From: Neoarius graeffei
Taxonomy: Eukaryota > Chordata > Actinopteri > Siluriformes > Ariidae
Direction of reading: 5' to 3'
DNA: 64,000 nucleotides
Assembly: GCF_027579695.1 (NCBI RefSeq)
Contig: NC_083582.1
Location: forward strand, 81,027,702 to 81,091,701
Shown here: in pieces, positions 12,401 through 25,271 of the stretch
Numbering within the stretch: the stretch's first letter is position 1
Layout of the letters: the number at the start of each line of letters is the position of its first letter
Program-made: the position numbers and the translations under genes
Notes under the pieces: model-generated
The model's database searches: none
Told to the model about the DNA's origin: nothing
Seen by the model: the letters and a program-made list of their open reading frames with translations, nothing else

Positions 12401-15400
12401 GTTGTATTCCTCACCCAAATAGCGAAGTATTGCAGGTCAAGGCTATCCTTCTTTTAAAAATGCACACAGTATATTTTCAATCCATCCTTTTCAATCTGGA
12501 GGAGCAGTCAACTCAAGGTATCTAACAAGTCCCTCTTGAATTTCTTTCTCGAGCTTTCTTTATTTCAATCCAGACATAGAGATGGATCTCTCTCTGGTTC
12601 GGTTTGCACATATGCACCAATGTAAAAAAAAGAATAGAAGAAAAAGAATAAATAAACCAAACTGAGATTAATGGTACACAGTCCATGAACTGAACACTGA
12701 GCTTTCTTACTGGGATAAAATTTACATCCAATAACAAACAGTGTTTATCTGATTTAAAGATATTGTAGTATGCGCTTTACATGATTACATGTTATTGGAC
12801 AAGATTTATTTCCCTTATAACAAAACTACTGAGTACAAACATGATTTCATCATCAACGATGAGTTCATTATTGTTTTATTGTGTGTTTTGTTATTATCAG
12901 GTTGAAAGCAGCTACTCGGTATCTGTTCCCATATTTAAGCAGTTTCACAAAAATATCATCGGCAAAGGAGGTGCCAACATCAAAAAGGCGAGTAAACATG
13001 AAAACTAAAGGTTTGGATCACTAACTTGTGTACTGTGTAGTAAAGTATACCATTTGTTAGAGGTGTGGCGATACACTCTGGTCACGATTTGATTCAGTTC
13101 GCGATACTGGCTTGACTATTCAATTTGATTAAATTCTCCGCATATTTTGAATAAAATTTGAATTTAAAAAAGATGACTGAAAAAGTATTTCTGAATTATG
13201 GGCAATGCAAAACAATGTGAATTTTTGCCTGTATAAAACTAACTAAATAAAAAATGGCGATGAAAAGATATTTAATATCGTAAACGAAACAAAATACAAC
13301 AGGTTCAATATAGCTTAAAAATAAATAAAATGTATAATTTCTCTTCAAAAATCTGATTGAATACATGAAGTTTCTGACCCAGGGACTTTATAAATGATTG
13401 ACTGAAACATAATGAGTTCTGTAACGGTGCCTGAGGCAGCGTTTAACCGGAATGGAGCACTTGCATGTGACGTCACAGCCGATCCAGATTGTGACAGACG
13501 CCATCGTGTCGGTCAAACGCCATATTCCGCCTTCTACTTCTACTTCTGGTTCTACTTCTGCTTTTACTTCTACCTTTTCTTCTGGAAAACCCTACTATAT
13601 ACAATTCTACTACAACGGCTGCGGCTACAAGCTCTCCCTACCTGTGCACGTTTTTTATGTTTTTTGTGTGTATTTTTACGTGTTGTTCGTCTGTACCGGA
13701 CTTCAATATCCACTACAACCGTATGGACTTACTGGACATTGGTTTCCAGCAGAAAATGACGGTTTGTAGCGATTTCCATCGCATGCACAACATTCCGGAC
13801 GAGAAAAAAAAAACATTCCGGACGAGAAAAAAAAAAAAAAACATTCCGGACGAGACAGCGAGGTCTCCGTGGATTGTTATTGGAAGCAGAGCAAAGGAGG
13901 CGGCACCAGGAGCAGAAGCAAAAGCCAGGCTACAGGCAGAGCCGGCCTGTTGACTAAGCTCAGAAAACAGCTACTCAAACCTCCACTGCTAAGCCTCTAC
14001 CTCTCCAACGCCAGATCCATGTAAACAAGACGGACAATTTGGAATTACCTTATTCTATTCTATAATCGTCTGGTCAGTGCTATACTCAATACTTAAGTGA
14101 CTTACCCATCCAATGAGGATTATTTTCTTGTTTACAAGATGCCACATCTGAGTCGCTGACAAATCCTGAATTTCTGTAAAGATAACTGTCCAGAGATTTA
14201 TAAGCACGCAGTGCTTCACCACTGAACAGCGAGGGAAAGTTGATGAGGTAATCATACACGTCCGGGTATTCCGCTGGCAGTTCAAAATCTGGTCGTGAAA
14301 ACTACATCCGGTAAGCCATAAGGGTCGCTAATCTGTAGATCGTTTATTTTAGACATATATCTAGTTATCTGTTCATTAGAAAAATGAGCCGTGTAGTCCG
14401 TCGGTTGAAATTGATCCATTCTGTACACGAGTGCAGCAGTATTCAGCGGTGCTTTTGACCGACAAGATGGGGGTTGTGTACTTTCCGGTCACGTGACTGC
14501 AAGATCTCTATAGATCTCCAAAGATGGCTAAAATGACCATCTTCCCCAACCCCTTTCTCAGGCGCTGCAGATCTCAGCAGCATGGGGCTGGTGCCATTTG
14601 AAATCTGTAACATGATATAATGCATGTTGAACATTGTGCTCTGGAGCTCTCAGGTTATTGGTCACTTCACAAGTGCAGATGATTTCTGGTTAGGGTGCGG
14701 GCTCTTCACGAAAGAGCGTGATCATTTGACCAGCATGCTCTTTATAAATTTGAACTCTGTGGGTTGCACAGGTTGTGTTTAAAAATATGTGCTTCATCAC
14801 TCCAAACAGTCATTGATTATTTTCCTATAACAGCACATCTCCATATACTGCGATAGGAAATATATCTTGCTTCTTGGGTGATAAAATAGGTGGTGATGAT
14901 CTGTGATTCATTGCAGATCCGTGAAGAGACGAACACGAAGATCGAGCTTCCCACAGAGGACAGTGACTCTGAGATGATTGTGATCACTGGTAAGAGGAGT
15001 AACTGTGAGGCAGCGCGGGACCGCATCCTCACCATCCAGAGAGACCTGGTGAGAAAAAGGACAGACAAAAAGAGTGATAGATGAATAATCCAAAATAATA
15101 GTCATTACAGGCACTTAGCAGACTCTTTTATCCAGAGCAACATACAGCACACCAAGATTAGATTAGATTAGATTAGATTAGATTAGATTAGATTAGATTA
15201 GATTAGATTAGATTAGATTAGATTAGATAAAACTTTATTGATCCCTTTGGGAGGGTTCCCTCAGGGAAATTAAGATTCCAGCAGCATCATTACAAATAAA
15301 CAGAGAAAACTTCTAGATAAATTAAAATAAATTACATATTTACATATACAAATATAAAAGAATAAGATATGAGAAGAGAGGAAGGGGGGAGGAGGAAAAA

Positions 15401-16282
15401 TTAAAAAAAATTTAAAAAGGGGGGAAAGCAGGAGAGATATTGCACTTTATATTGCACATTGTCCGGTATTGCTTATTGTTAGGCTAGGCTACTGCTCCTT
15501 CCCGTCCTCTGTCCTCCTGTTCCCCCTCATCCCCCCCAGAGAGTGACCTGGGGGGCAGTTGGGAGTTCGGTGCTTTGTTCAAGGGCACGTCAGCCATGCC
15601 TGCTGGTCCAGGGAATTGAACCAGCAACCTTTTGGTCCCAAAGCTGCTTCTCTAACTATTAGGCCATGGATCTAACTAGTGAAAGCTTCATCACTCACAC
15701 ATTGTGTCTGTTCCTCCATCACTTCCTCCAGGCGAATCTGAAGGAAATGGAGGTAACCATCCCAGCCAAGCTCCACAACTGTCTGATCGGGTCGAAGGGG
15801 TGTTTGGTGCGGTCCGTGATGGAGGAGTGTGGAGGCGTTCACATTCACTTCCCCGCTGAGGGCTCAGGGGTGGACCGAGTGACCATCCGTGGACCTGCAG
15901 GAGAAGTGGACAGAGCCAGGAAACAGTTACTGCAGCTTGCTGAAGAGAAGGTTAGAGAAGGGTCTTTATTTCTCTTATCCATTTGTCTTTATCAGATTTT
16001 CTTTCTGCCTTTCTTTCTTCTTGTCCAAGTCTTTTTCTCTTGTCTCTCTCATAGTTCTTTCTTTCTCTTGTCTGTTTCTTAATCAGTCTATGTTCTTGTT
16101 TTTTTCTTTTTCTTTTGTCTAATTCTTTTTCTCATGTCCCTCTCATTTCTGTCTTTTTCTTCGTTGATCATTCTTTCTTTCCTTTGTCTCTTCTTCTTTT
16201 CATCTATTTTTCAGTCTACTTCCTTTCTTTTGTGTACTTCTTTCGCTGGTCTCATTCATCTTTGTTTGTTTATTTCTTTCTC

Positions 16283-16313
<31 letters not shown>

Positions 16314-18016
16314 CCTCTCGATCTTGTTTGATAGCTTGCACTACCCATTTGTTTACTATCCTGGCAAGCGCTAAAGTCATCCCAATAAACATGAAATTAT
16401 TAAAAATTAATTTTAAGGAATTCAGTACAGCCACAGAAACTTACTGAACCAGGCTGGCACCAAGTCCCGTCTCCCCTCTAGTTCTGTTCTCTGTCTGCTT
16501 ATCTGTGATCTGATTGGCTGTTGGGAAGGTAGGGGACTATATCTGCTTTTAAATAGAGTTTAACATTATTAATTCAATTTTAAACCCCTTCAACGTCCAG
16601 GATCCTTTGACAGGTCCAGGTTTACAGTGCAGTGAAGCTCCATACTTAAGAGAATATAATAATGCATCAACCTGATTTTTAATGGATTTGCGTCCATACA
16701 ACGACGCATGTACGTGTACCACCACAGGGTAGCCAGTCATAAGTGTAAGGCAATGTGTGTCAAACACTTGACCACCGGACAACAAAATTTGTATCTTTAT
16801 TTCCATAAGATAGATAGGGTTTATCCAGCACTTATTTTTAATTTGCTTTTTAAAAAAATAATGTGGGATTATTTAATAACACATTTTACACTCATCAGGA
16901 GCTCCACTTTTAGGCAGCGCCTAAATATATAGAGGATATTACACAGTTATGCGACGATATGAAGTTTATTTTCAAGTGGTGAATATATTTACGAGTGAAA
17001 ATATTTTCAACACAAAGAGATACACTTCATATCTTCGCGCCATCGTATAATGTTCTTTATATTATTTGGACACATCCACAAAAAACACAAGTTAATCAAA
17101 AGAATTTTAATTTTGAACTGGTTCACCATTTTGCCAACGTGCATCTAGTCAGCAGGCAAACACTGGGAGTGGCATCAGAATGAAATATCGGGAATTATTA
17201 TCCATACAGGACACTTTTTCAATGGAATAAAAACGTGTTCTATTCCCTTCTAGCGGGTTTCATTCATTTGGTTTGATAGCATGCAATATTGTTATCATAT
17301 CGCTTCTCCTACGTGTATTATGTCACTCTACCCAATGGAGAATGAGCGTTGAATATGGTTTACAATATTGCATGGTTGTCAAGACAACATGACGTCACAC
17401 GTCAGAGCTGGTGCAAATATCCAATGAGAGTTTTCTGCTGCGCATGCACAGATGCATTTCTTTATTCACCAGGAAAAAGAAAGACACTTCAAACACCTGA
17501 AAGGAGACCAAAACTTCATTAGATATTTTTCACACATATTACAAAAGTAAAACGTACTAACAGACATCGAAGAGAGACACATCGGAAACGTAAAACTTCC
17601 ACGCTAGCGAGCAACTGTGACAATTTGTAAACAAATGTGGCTGCCAGGTTTGCTTTGTTAAATACAAAAGATTTTGAGAGAATTTTGGCTGCCAGGTCGC
17701 TCCGTTGTGTGGAGCTGTTGATTTTTAAAGTAACTCAGTAAATTCCACAGGGAAATGAATCCTTAAGTCTGAGTGAAAAATACTGTAGCGAGCGTGCAGC
17801 GTGGAAGAGTCTGGAGACAGAAGTCTTAGTTTCTCGGTTGTTAGCCTGTGCTACTTGCTCTCGATAGCACAGGTTTAACTGCTTTATTAGCATTCGCTAA
17901 CACTGCTGATGAACACTACACCGGCTGGAAAGTGACTTCACTGCTGCACTGACGGTGCCGACTCACGGTTAAACTCGCGTTGGCCTTCGAGAATGCTGAG
18001 ATGAAGAGTGTTTATG

Positions 18017-18050
<34 letters not shown>

Positions 18051-18804
18051 TTGTTTGGCTTTTTTCCGTGGTCTATCAGATATATTCCATTCAGCTACTC
18101 GTCTTCAACTCGTTCAGTATCATGCTCGCTGAATGGAATATATCTGATAGACCACGAAAAAAGCCAGACGGTATTATTTAAATATGTCGCTCAGATCCGC
18201 GATGTATTTTGTATGAAAAATGCGAGTTTTTCAACATGAGAAGATAAATCACATGCTGACTTGAAGATATGAAGTTTTCCTTTTTATTATATCGACACAT
18301 TCACAAACAAAAAGTCCCCAAATTTATCAGAACAATTCTTTGATTTCCTCACGAGAGACAAATAGAGATTTAAGTCCCGGTTTTGGTTCTGCATGTCCCG
18401 GATGGAACTCGGATGGAAAACACAAGTGGTGTATTTCACACTAAAACACTCGTGTCTATATTATATATAATAACTCTGATAATGACAGAACTTTTCCTAG
18501 TATGCTTTTGGAAAAATACTTATAGCTTGATATATACGTAACCCGGTATTTCTGGTCTTTTACCTCCAGCAAGTCAACAATTTCTCGATAGAGCTGCAGG
18601 CCAAGCCCGAGTACCACAAGTTTCTGATTGGCCGAGGAGGGGCGAACATTCGGCGTGTGCGTGACCGGACTGGAGCTCGCATCATCTTCCCTTCGCCTGA
18701 TGAACCAGAGCAGGAGCGCATCATTATCATGGGCCGAGAGGAAGCAGTGCTGCTCGCTCAGAAGGAGCTGGAAACTCTCATTAAAAACCTGGTACTGCTG
18801 ATAT

Positions 18805-18847
<43 letters not shown>

Positions 18848-19683
18848 GTCTTTATCACCACCCCAGTCTCTGTATCTCTGCAGGAGGATGTGATAGAGGA
18901 CAGTATGGTCGTGGACCCACGGCATCATCGTCACTTTGTTTGTCGGCGAGGGCAGGTGCTGCGGGAGTTAACTGAGGAGTACGGCGGCGTTGCTGTTAGT
19001 TTCCCTCGTACAGGAACGCATAGCAACTGCATCACTCTGAAAGGAGCCCGAGAGTGTGTGGACGCTGCAAAGAAGCGCATCCAGGAGATTATTCAGGATC
19101 TGGTGAGCATAAAATCATAAAACAGCCATATATATTCATAAAATGTTTTAAATGGGATTTTTGGTAGTTTTTGGAATTGGAATTTTCTCAAATCTGTGCA
19201 AATTAGGCATGAAAACAAGCAATTAATCCAAATGATTGGCTCAAATGATCCTTTAAACCAATCCTTTGGAGCATGTGGTGTGACGTTTTGTCACTCACAA
19301 CTTTAGCTCCCACCTGCTATGTATTGGGAGAAAAAAATTTCTAAATGTGGTTGATTTTATCCTGACACATCTCATTAAATGTCTATAGAGACATTACGAA
19401 GAAAAATAAAGCTTGCAAAGAAGGAGCAGAGATCGTTGATGTCTCTGGTAATTGTACGTAGCTTGTGCTTTGCTGATCTAATCAGAGGCCACACCCACAA
19501 GCTACGACAGTAACAGCCACTGCATGCTCACAAGAGGAAAAAACAAAACAAAAAGTGATAATAAGGGCTGCATGGGTCATTTTTGCAGTTCAGCTGGTCC
19601 AAAGTGACACTGGTTCTCCGTTATAATTGCTAAAGAAGAACAGAAAAGTCTCAAAAGAAATATATGAAGAATGCAGCATTCAG

Positions 19684-19756
<73 letters not shown>

Positions 19757-19899
19757 GAGCAGGAGTCTCAGGTGAGTATAGAGGTGGTGATTCCTCAGCG
19801 CTACCACAGAGCCGTAATGGGGCCCAAAGGCTGCAGGATCCAGTGCATCACCCGAGAACACGAGGTCCAGATCAAATTCCCAGAGAGAGAGGAAACAGC

Positions 19900-19932
<33 letters not shown>

Positions 19933-22900
19933 TCCATGCTGCTGAATTCTGGATTGTGATTGGTCAGAAGATGTTGATTAATTTTCTAGAACAGCTGCAA
20001 ATCACAGGTTTTGATGTGTTTGGTGTCCAGCTCAGGAAACAGTTCCTGTGGAAAACAGCGTCAGCTTAGAGACGGACTCTGTGCCTCGAAAATGTGACAT
20101 CATCACCGTGACAGGTCATGCAGAGAAGTGTGAGCTGGCACGATCGGCCCTGCTAGTGAGGAACACACTGCGTTATTTCATCATTTAATTTAATCACTTA
20201 ATTTGAGTCAGCTATTCAATATCTCTCAACAGTGACTTTTATAATTATGCCTCTGTCACATTGTCGTCATCGTCTTCTTTCAGGCGCTGGTTCCTGTGAC
20301 GGTTGACGTCGAGGTGCCCTACGACCTGCACCGCTACATCATCGGCCAGAAAGGAGCTGGAATCAGAAAGATGATGGAGGACTACGAGGTACGTACTGTG
20401 GATTAGATGCAGAGATGGATATTCAGAATAGGTGTAGATCCGATCTGACTGGCTCTGTGCAGGTGAACATCTGGGTTCCTCAGGCTGAGCAGCAGTCTGA
20501 CGTGATAAAGGTCATGGGGCAGGAGGTCAGTGTGGAGAGAGCCAAGCAGGCACTGATGTGCAGAGTCAAAGAGCTCCAGGCAGAACAGGAGGAACGGGTA
20601 AAAGGAGCACAACACGCCGTAACGCAGAGTACTCGCTCCGTTACAGCAGAAATCACACAGTGTAAAACCTCACACAAGGGCCATTACACAGCACACCGAC
20701 GTCAGAGAGCTAGCACCAGCTCCTGCTGTCTCACAGACACAACACAAACACCACTGGGTCTCCGAAACAAACACAGTGTAATAGAGATGGTACTGATCCA
20801 ATACGCAGGATCAGTATCTTGGTGGATATTAGCAAAAAATTGGATATGGATCTGATATTTCAGGCCTGTTTTGTTTATTAGTAATGAAGAATTCTGTGTT
20901 TGTTTGGGTTTTTTTTTTTGCTGCTTTTACACGGGCACTTGTGACAGAACAAGTTGCCTCACGCACCTGCCCATCTCAACACGATTTGTTTTGGAACAAT
21001 TTGACACAGCTGGACACAACTTACTCCACTTTATGAGGTGTTCTGGAACATCTTATTCCGAGCGCAACTTGTTCCCACTTACTGTCTAAACACAACCAGT
21101 GGTAAGTAGGAGAGCTTACACATGTGCAGTAGAGTTCATCCGGGTCATTGGCTCCTCTGTCCATGAGGCCGATGCGCTGTTTCCATGGCGTGGCGTCCGT
21201 CGTCCACAATTCAGTTAAATCGTATCTCCTCCGTCAGTTCTCCACGGATTTCCGTTCCGATTGTTTTGTTTGAAAGAACTCGTCACTCCGCACAAAACGT
21301 GGTCATTGTTTTGTCTAATTTTTTGAGAACGAGTTACTAATTAGGCCAAATTAACAAATTTTCCTTTCCTCTCACTAGAACTGTATCTCCTCTCTCAGTT
21401 CTGATTGATGTTTTGGGTCGATCTTCCCTCGGGGAACAAAACTTGGTTGGTTGGTTGGTTGGCTGGTTGTTGATTTTCCTGTTGTAAACAATTTGTTTAC
21501 AACTTTTATTTTCAGTTAAATCGTGTATCCTCCCTCCCTCAGTTCTCAATGGATTTCAGTTCTGATTGTTTTGTTTGAAAGAACTCGACCTTCTGCACAA
21601 CACTTGGTTGTTGTATTGTCAAATTTTTGCTAACAAACTGCTAATTAGGTCAACTTAATGAGTTTTGGGACTTCTGATTAGAATTGTATCTCCTCTCTCA
21701 TTTGTCATCTGATTTCAGTTCTGATGGATGTTTTGGGTCGATTTTCCCTCGGGGAACAAAACTGAGTCCTTTGTTGATGTTCCTGTTGTAAACCGTTAGT
21801 GGTGGAGGTCGGTCCTCTCTCTCTCACATCGTCACATTTCAGTTCTGTTTGGTGTTTTGGTCATTATGGTTGTTTTAATGGCAGGACAGATGAGCTTCTA
21901 CGTCCCTGACGTTCTGGTTTATCATCCAGACAAGACCGCTTCACAGCAAATTCAGTGGTCAGTTCTTCTTGAGTGCTTTTCCTTGTCAAATTTAATTCCC
22001 AAATCAATTGCAGTGAACTGGGCTAAGGAAGATGTTCTTACCTTCATCCAGTTGTGTGGAGATGCAGATCATTGTTTGTTTATTTAAATTTAAAATTAAT
22101 CTAAAAGAGCTGACTCAAAGAGTCGATTCGTTCCCTGAATGGTTCATCACTCGGAGTGAATCAGTTTTCCAGAAGTGAAAGTTGGATTTAGCATGGCATC
22201 TCTGAGTGTTTAAACAGAAACGAGCAGCGAGAGGACACTAAAGCAAGTTAAAAACGGGCTTCTGATCACTGATTTGCACACACATACACACTTTTGTGTT
22301 TACCTGTCTAATCTCCGGTTTGCCACCGATAGTGTGTAAATGTGTAAACACAAAGGAAAGTGGGCGTGACTTGTTCTGGGCGCAGCTTGTTCCCGCTGCC
22401 TGTGTAAAAAGCATCGCTGTTTGTTTGAACTTATATCGTATTATATAGTATTATATAGTATTATATAGTATTATACTTGGCTGGGATGCCTTGAATATAT
22501 GAAATATGCCTACACTGAAATATTTATGATCCATTTAGCATTTCTGGTATTAATCCTTTAATCCTTTAATGAAAATGCTCCTAAAAACAGCATACACTAT
22601 ACTAGGAGGAAAAAAAAAACCTTAAATAAAAATATAAATAAAATATATAAATATAGTGGTCAACAAAATCTATTTACAATATAATCTAAAAACGTATATA
22701 AAATACTTGCTTATGACGTAATGGCTGCAAGAGTAATGGATTTAAAATTATTTAAACTTGCATCATTTATAGGTAAATTATTCCATGTTGTTATCATCCT
22801 TGGATAAAAAGAAAACTTAAAAACATTATTTGATACACTGATTTGATGAAAAGGACGAGTGTTTGGTAGTCTAGTAGCTCTTGTAATTTGACGCACTTCA

Positions 22901-25234
22901 GGCGGGAAACAAATGCCAACATGTCCATTTAAGATCTTGTAGAACATACTGGCTTGAAAGAAGAGTCTGCGATCTTCAAGAGAATTCCAACCAAGACGCT
23001 CTATCATTGGAGTCACATGACTAAAACGAGAATAGTCATTGTAGACGAATCGTGCAGCGCGACGCTGGACCATTTCAATTTGGTTGATACTCTGCTTAGG
23101 ATAGGGGTTCCACGCACTATAACCATATTTGAGCTTTGGATGCACCAACGAACGATAGGCTTGATCTTTAACTTTTGGATCACATCCACTAAGGATATGA
23201 CGCAGTAGCCCAAGAGTTGAATTTGCCTTCTTTCAGATGTTATTAATATGCTCATTCCAGCACAAGTTATCTGCCACAGTGATCCCAAGATATAGTGCTG
23301 AAGAGACGCTAGAAATAGACTGTCCATTTAAGACGTATTGGAACTCAGTAGGTACTTTCTTACATGTTACACCAAGATGATGGCATTTCTTCATGTTAAA
23401 ATTGAGTTGCCAAGTTTTTGACCATAAAAACAACTGATCAAGGTCATCCTGTAGGGCCCAGCAATCTTGTACCTCACATTAATTTATCAGCTGCTGCCAA
23501 TTCCTAACATCTAACATATCCAAGTGTGCGATTAACCCCTTACAGGCTTTACGGAGCTACAAGGTGACCCTTTCAGTCGACCCTAAATACCACCCCAAAA
23601 TCATCGGCCGTAAAGGAGCCGTGATTTCGCAGATCCGCAAAGACCACGACGTCAACGTGCAGTTCCCTGATAAGAGTGACGAGCAGCAGGTGTGTACGAG
23701 TGTCCCGAGTCATCAGGGTGTTGTGCTGACTCAGGGAAACTCACCTTTCTTCTTTTCTCAGGATGCGATAGTGATCTGGGGTTATGAGCGGAACGTCAAG
23801 GAGGCCAAGGCAGCTATAGAGCAGATGGTCGTAGAGCTGCAGGAGATGGTGAGCGAGGACATCCGGCTGGATCACCGGGTCCACGCACGCATCATTGGCG
23901 CTCGGGGCAAGGCCATCCGCAAACTCATGGAGGAGTTTAAAGTACGTAAATCTGCTCTGTGGATGAAGGGGCGTTCATGCAGTTCTTTAGATACGATACA
24001 AGTACAAAATTTTAGACCAAGATTTTGATATTCTGTAACAGGGGACACACAAAATGTATGTAAAACATGTGACTGAAACAAATCTTATAAATTGCAGTGA
24101 AGTGACTCAGAGTATAAATACAGTGGCGCTTGAAAGTTTGTGAACCCTTTAGAATTTTCTATATTTCTGCATAAATATGACCTAAAACATCATCAGATTT
24201 TCACACAAGTCCTAAAAGTAGATAAAGAGAACCCAGTTAAACAAATGAGACAAAAATATTATACTTGGTCATTTATTTATTGAGGAAAATGATCCAATAT
24301 TGCATATCTGTGAGTGGCAAAAGTATGTGACCCTTTGCTTTCAGTATCTGGTGTGACCCCCTTGTGCAGCAATAACTGCAACTAAACGTTTGCGGTAACT
24401 GTTGATCAGTCCTGCACACCGGCTTGGAGGAATTTTAGCCCGTTCCTCCGTACAGAACAGCTTCAACTCTGGGATGTTGGTGGGTTTCCTCACATGAACT
24501 GTGTAGGTATCATGCCGCCATCTTGTGTCTAAGAACTACACTTCCGCGTTGACTACGTCACGCCTCGGCGGGATCATGTACATCATTCCTCAGGTTTCAC
24601 ATAAGAGACTTGGAAACTCCATTTTTCTTTGTCTCTGGTGTCTGAACTCAGCGGAGGACAGACCATAGAGGGACACTCACCATCGGACCATCCGAAACCA
24701 TGACTCTTTCCTGCAAGAGACACGTTTTAGAACGTTCTCCTCCTTCTATCCACCCTTGATCACGGTGGACTCCAGGAAACACGCGCGCTTTTAACTCAAG
24801 TGAGTTATAAACCGGTTTTTCTCAGTCATTCTTTTAGTACGTACTAGACTGCAACCAAAAGGCAGTTTTATTGGTGTTGGGAGCGGCTGGACCGTCCTAA
24901 CCTGTCTGATCAGAACTTTCTTCTCACGAGCTACGAAGATCTTCAAAGAAAACTTCAGAGCAACCACTCGCTCTCTCTCTCTCTCTCTCTCTCTCTTCGA
25001 AGCGCAATCTTCAGCCTGCCTGCCATTTCCACGGAAGAGACTCTGCTTTCTACAGAAGACGAAAGTTTGCAGTAAGGAAAGGCACTGGGCACAGATAAAT
25101 AATATTAGTCTAGACAGTAATTAATTCACTAAGTGTGAAGCTATAGTCAGGAATAAGTGTGTACACTGATTTATTATTTTTGATTCCCTATTATTTGGTA
25201 TTATTGATTTAAAATTGGTTAATCCATAAGTTTG

Positions 25235-25271
<37 letters not shown>

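Noticed and set aside
15889..16447. Hydrophobic Phe/Leu/Ser-rich frames after exon e
   Set aside because: Translation of a pyrimidine-rich intron tract; it would give this composition in any frame.
19577..19945. Open frames through the GT repeat on both strands
   Set aside because: They are made of repeated Val-Cys or Thr-His codons from the microsatellite. Only the vigilin exon part (19763-19901) is coding.
20598..20855. Extension of hdlbp exon k past 20597
   Set aside because: The frame stays open but vigilin similarity stops exactly at a GTAAAA donor, and the next exon (23546) continues the protein.
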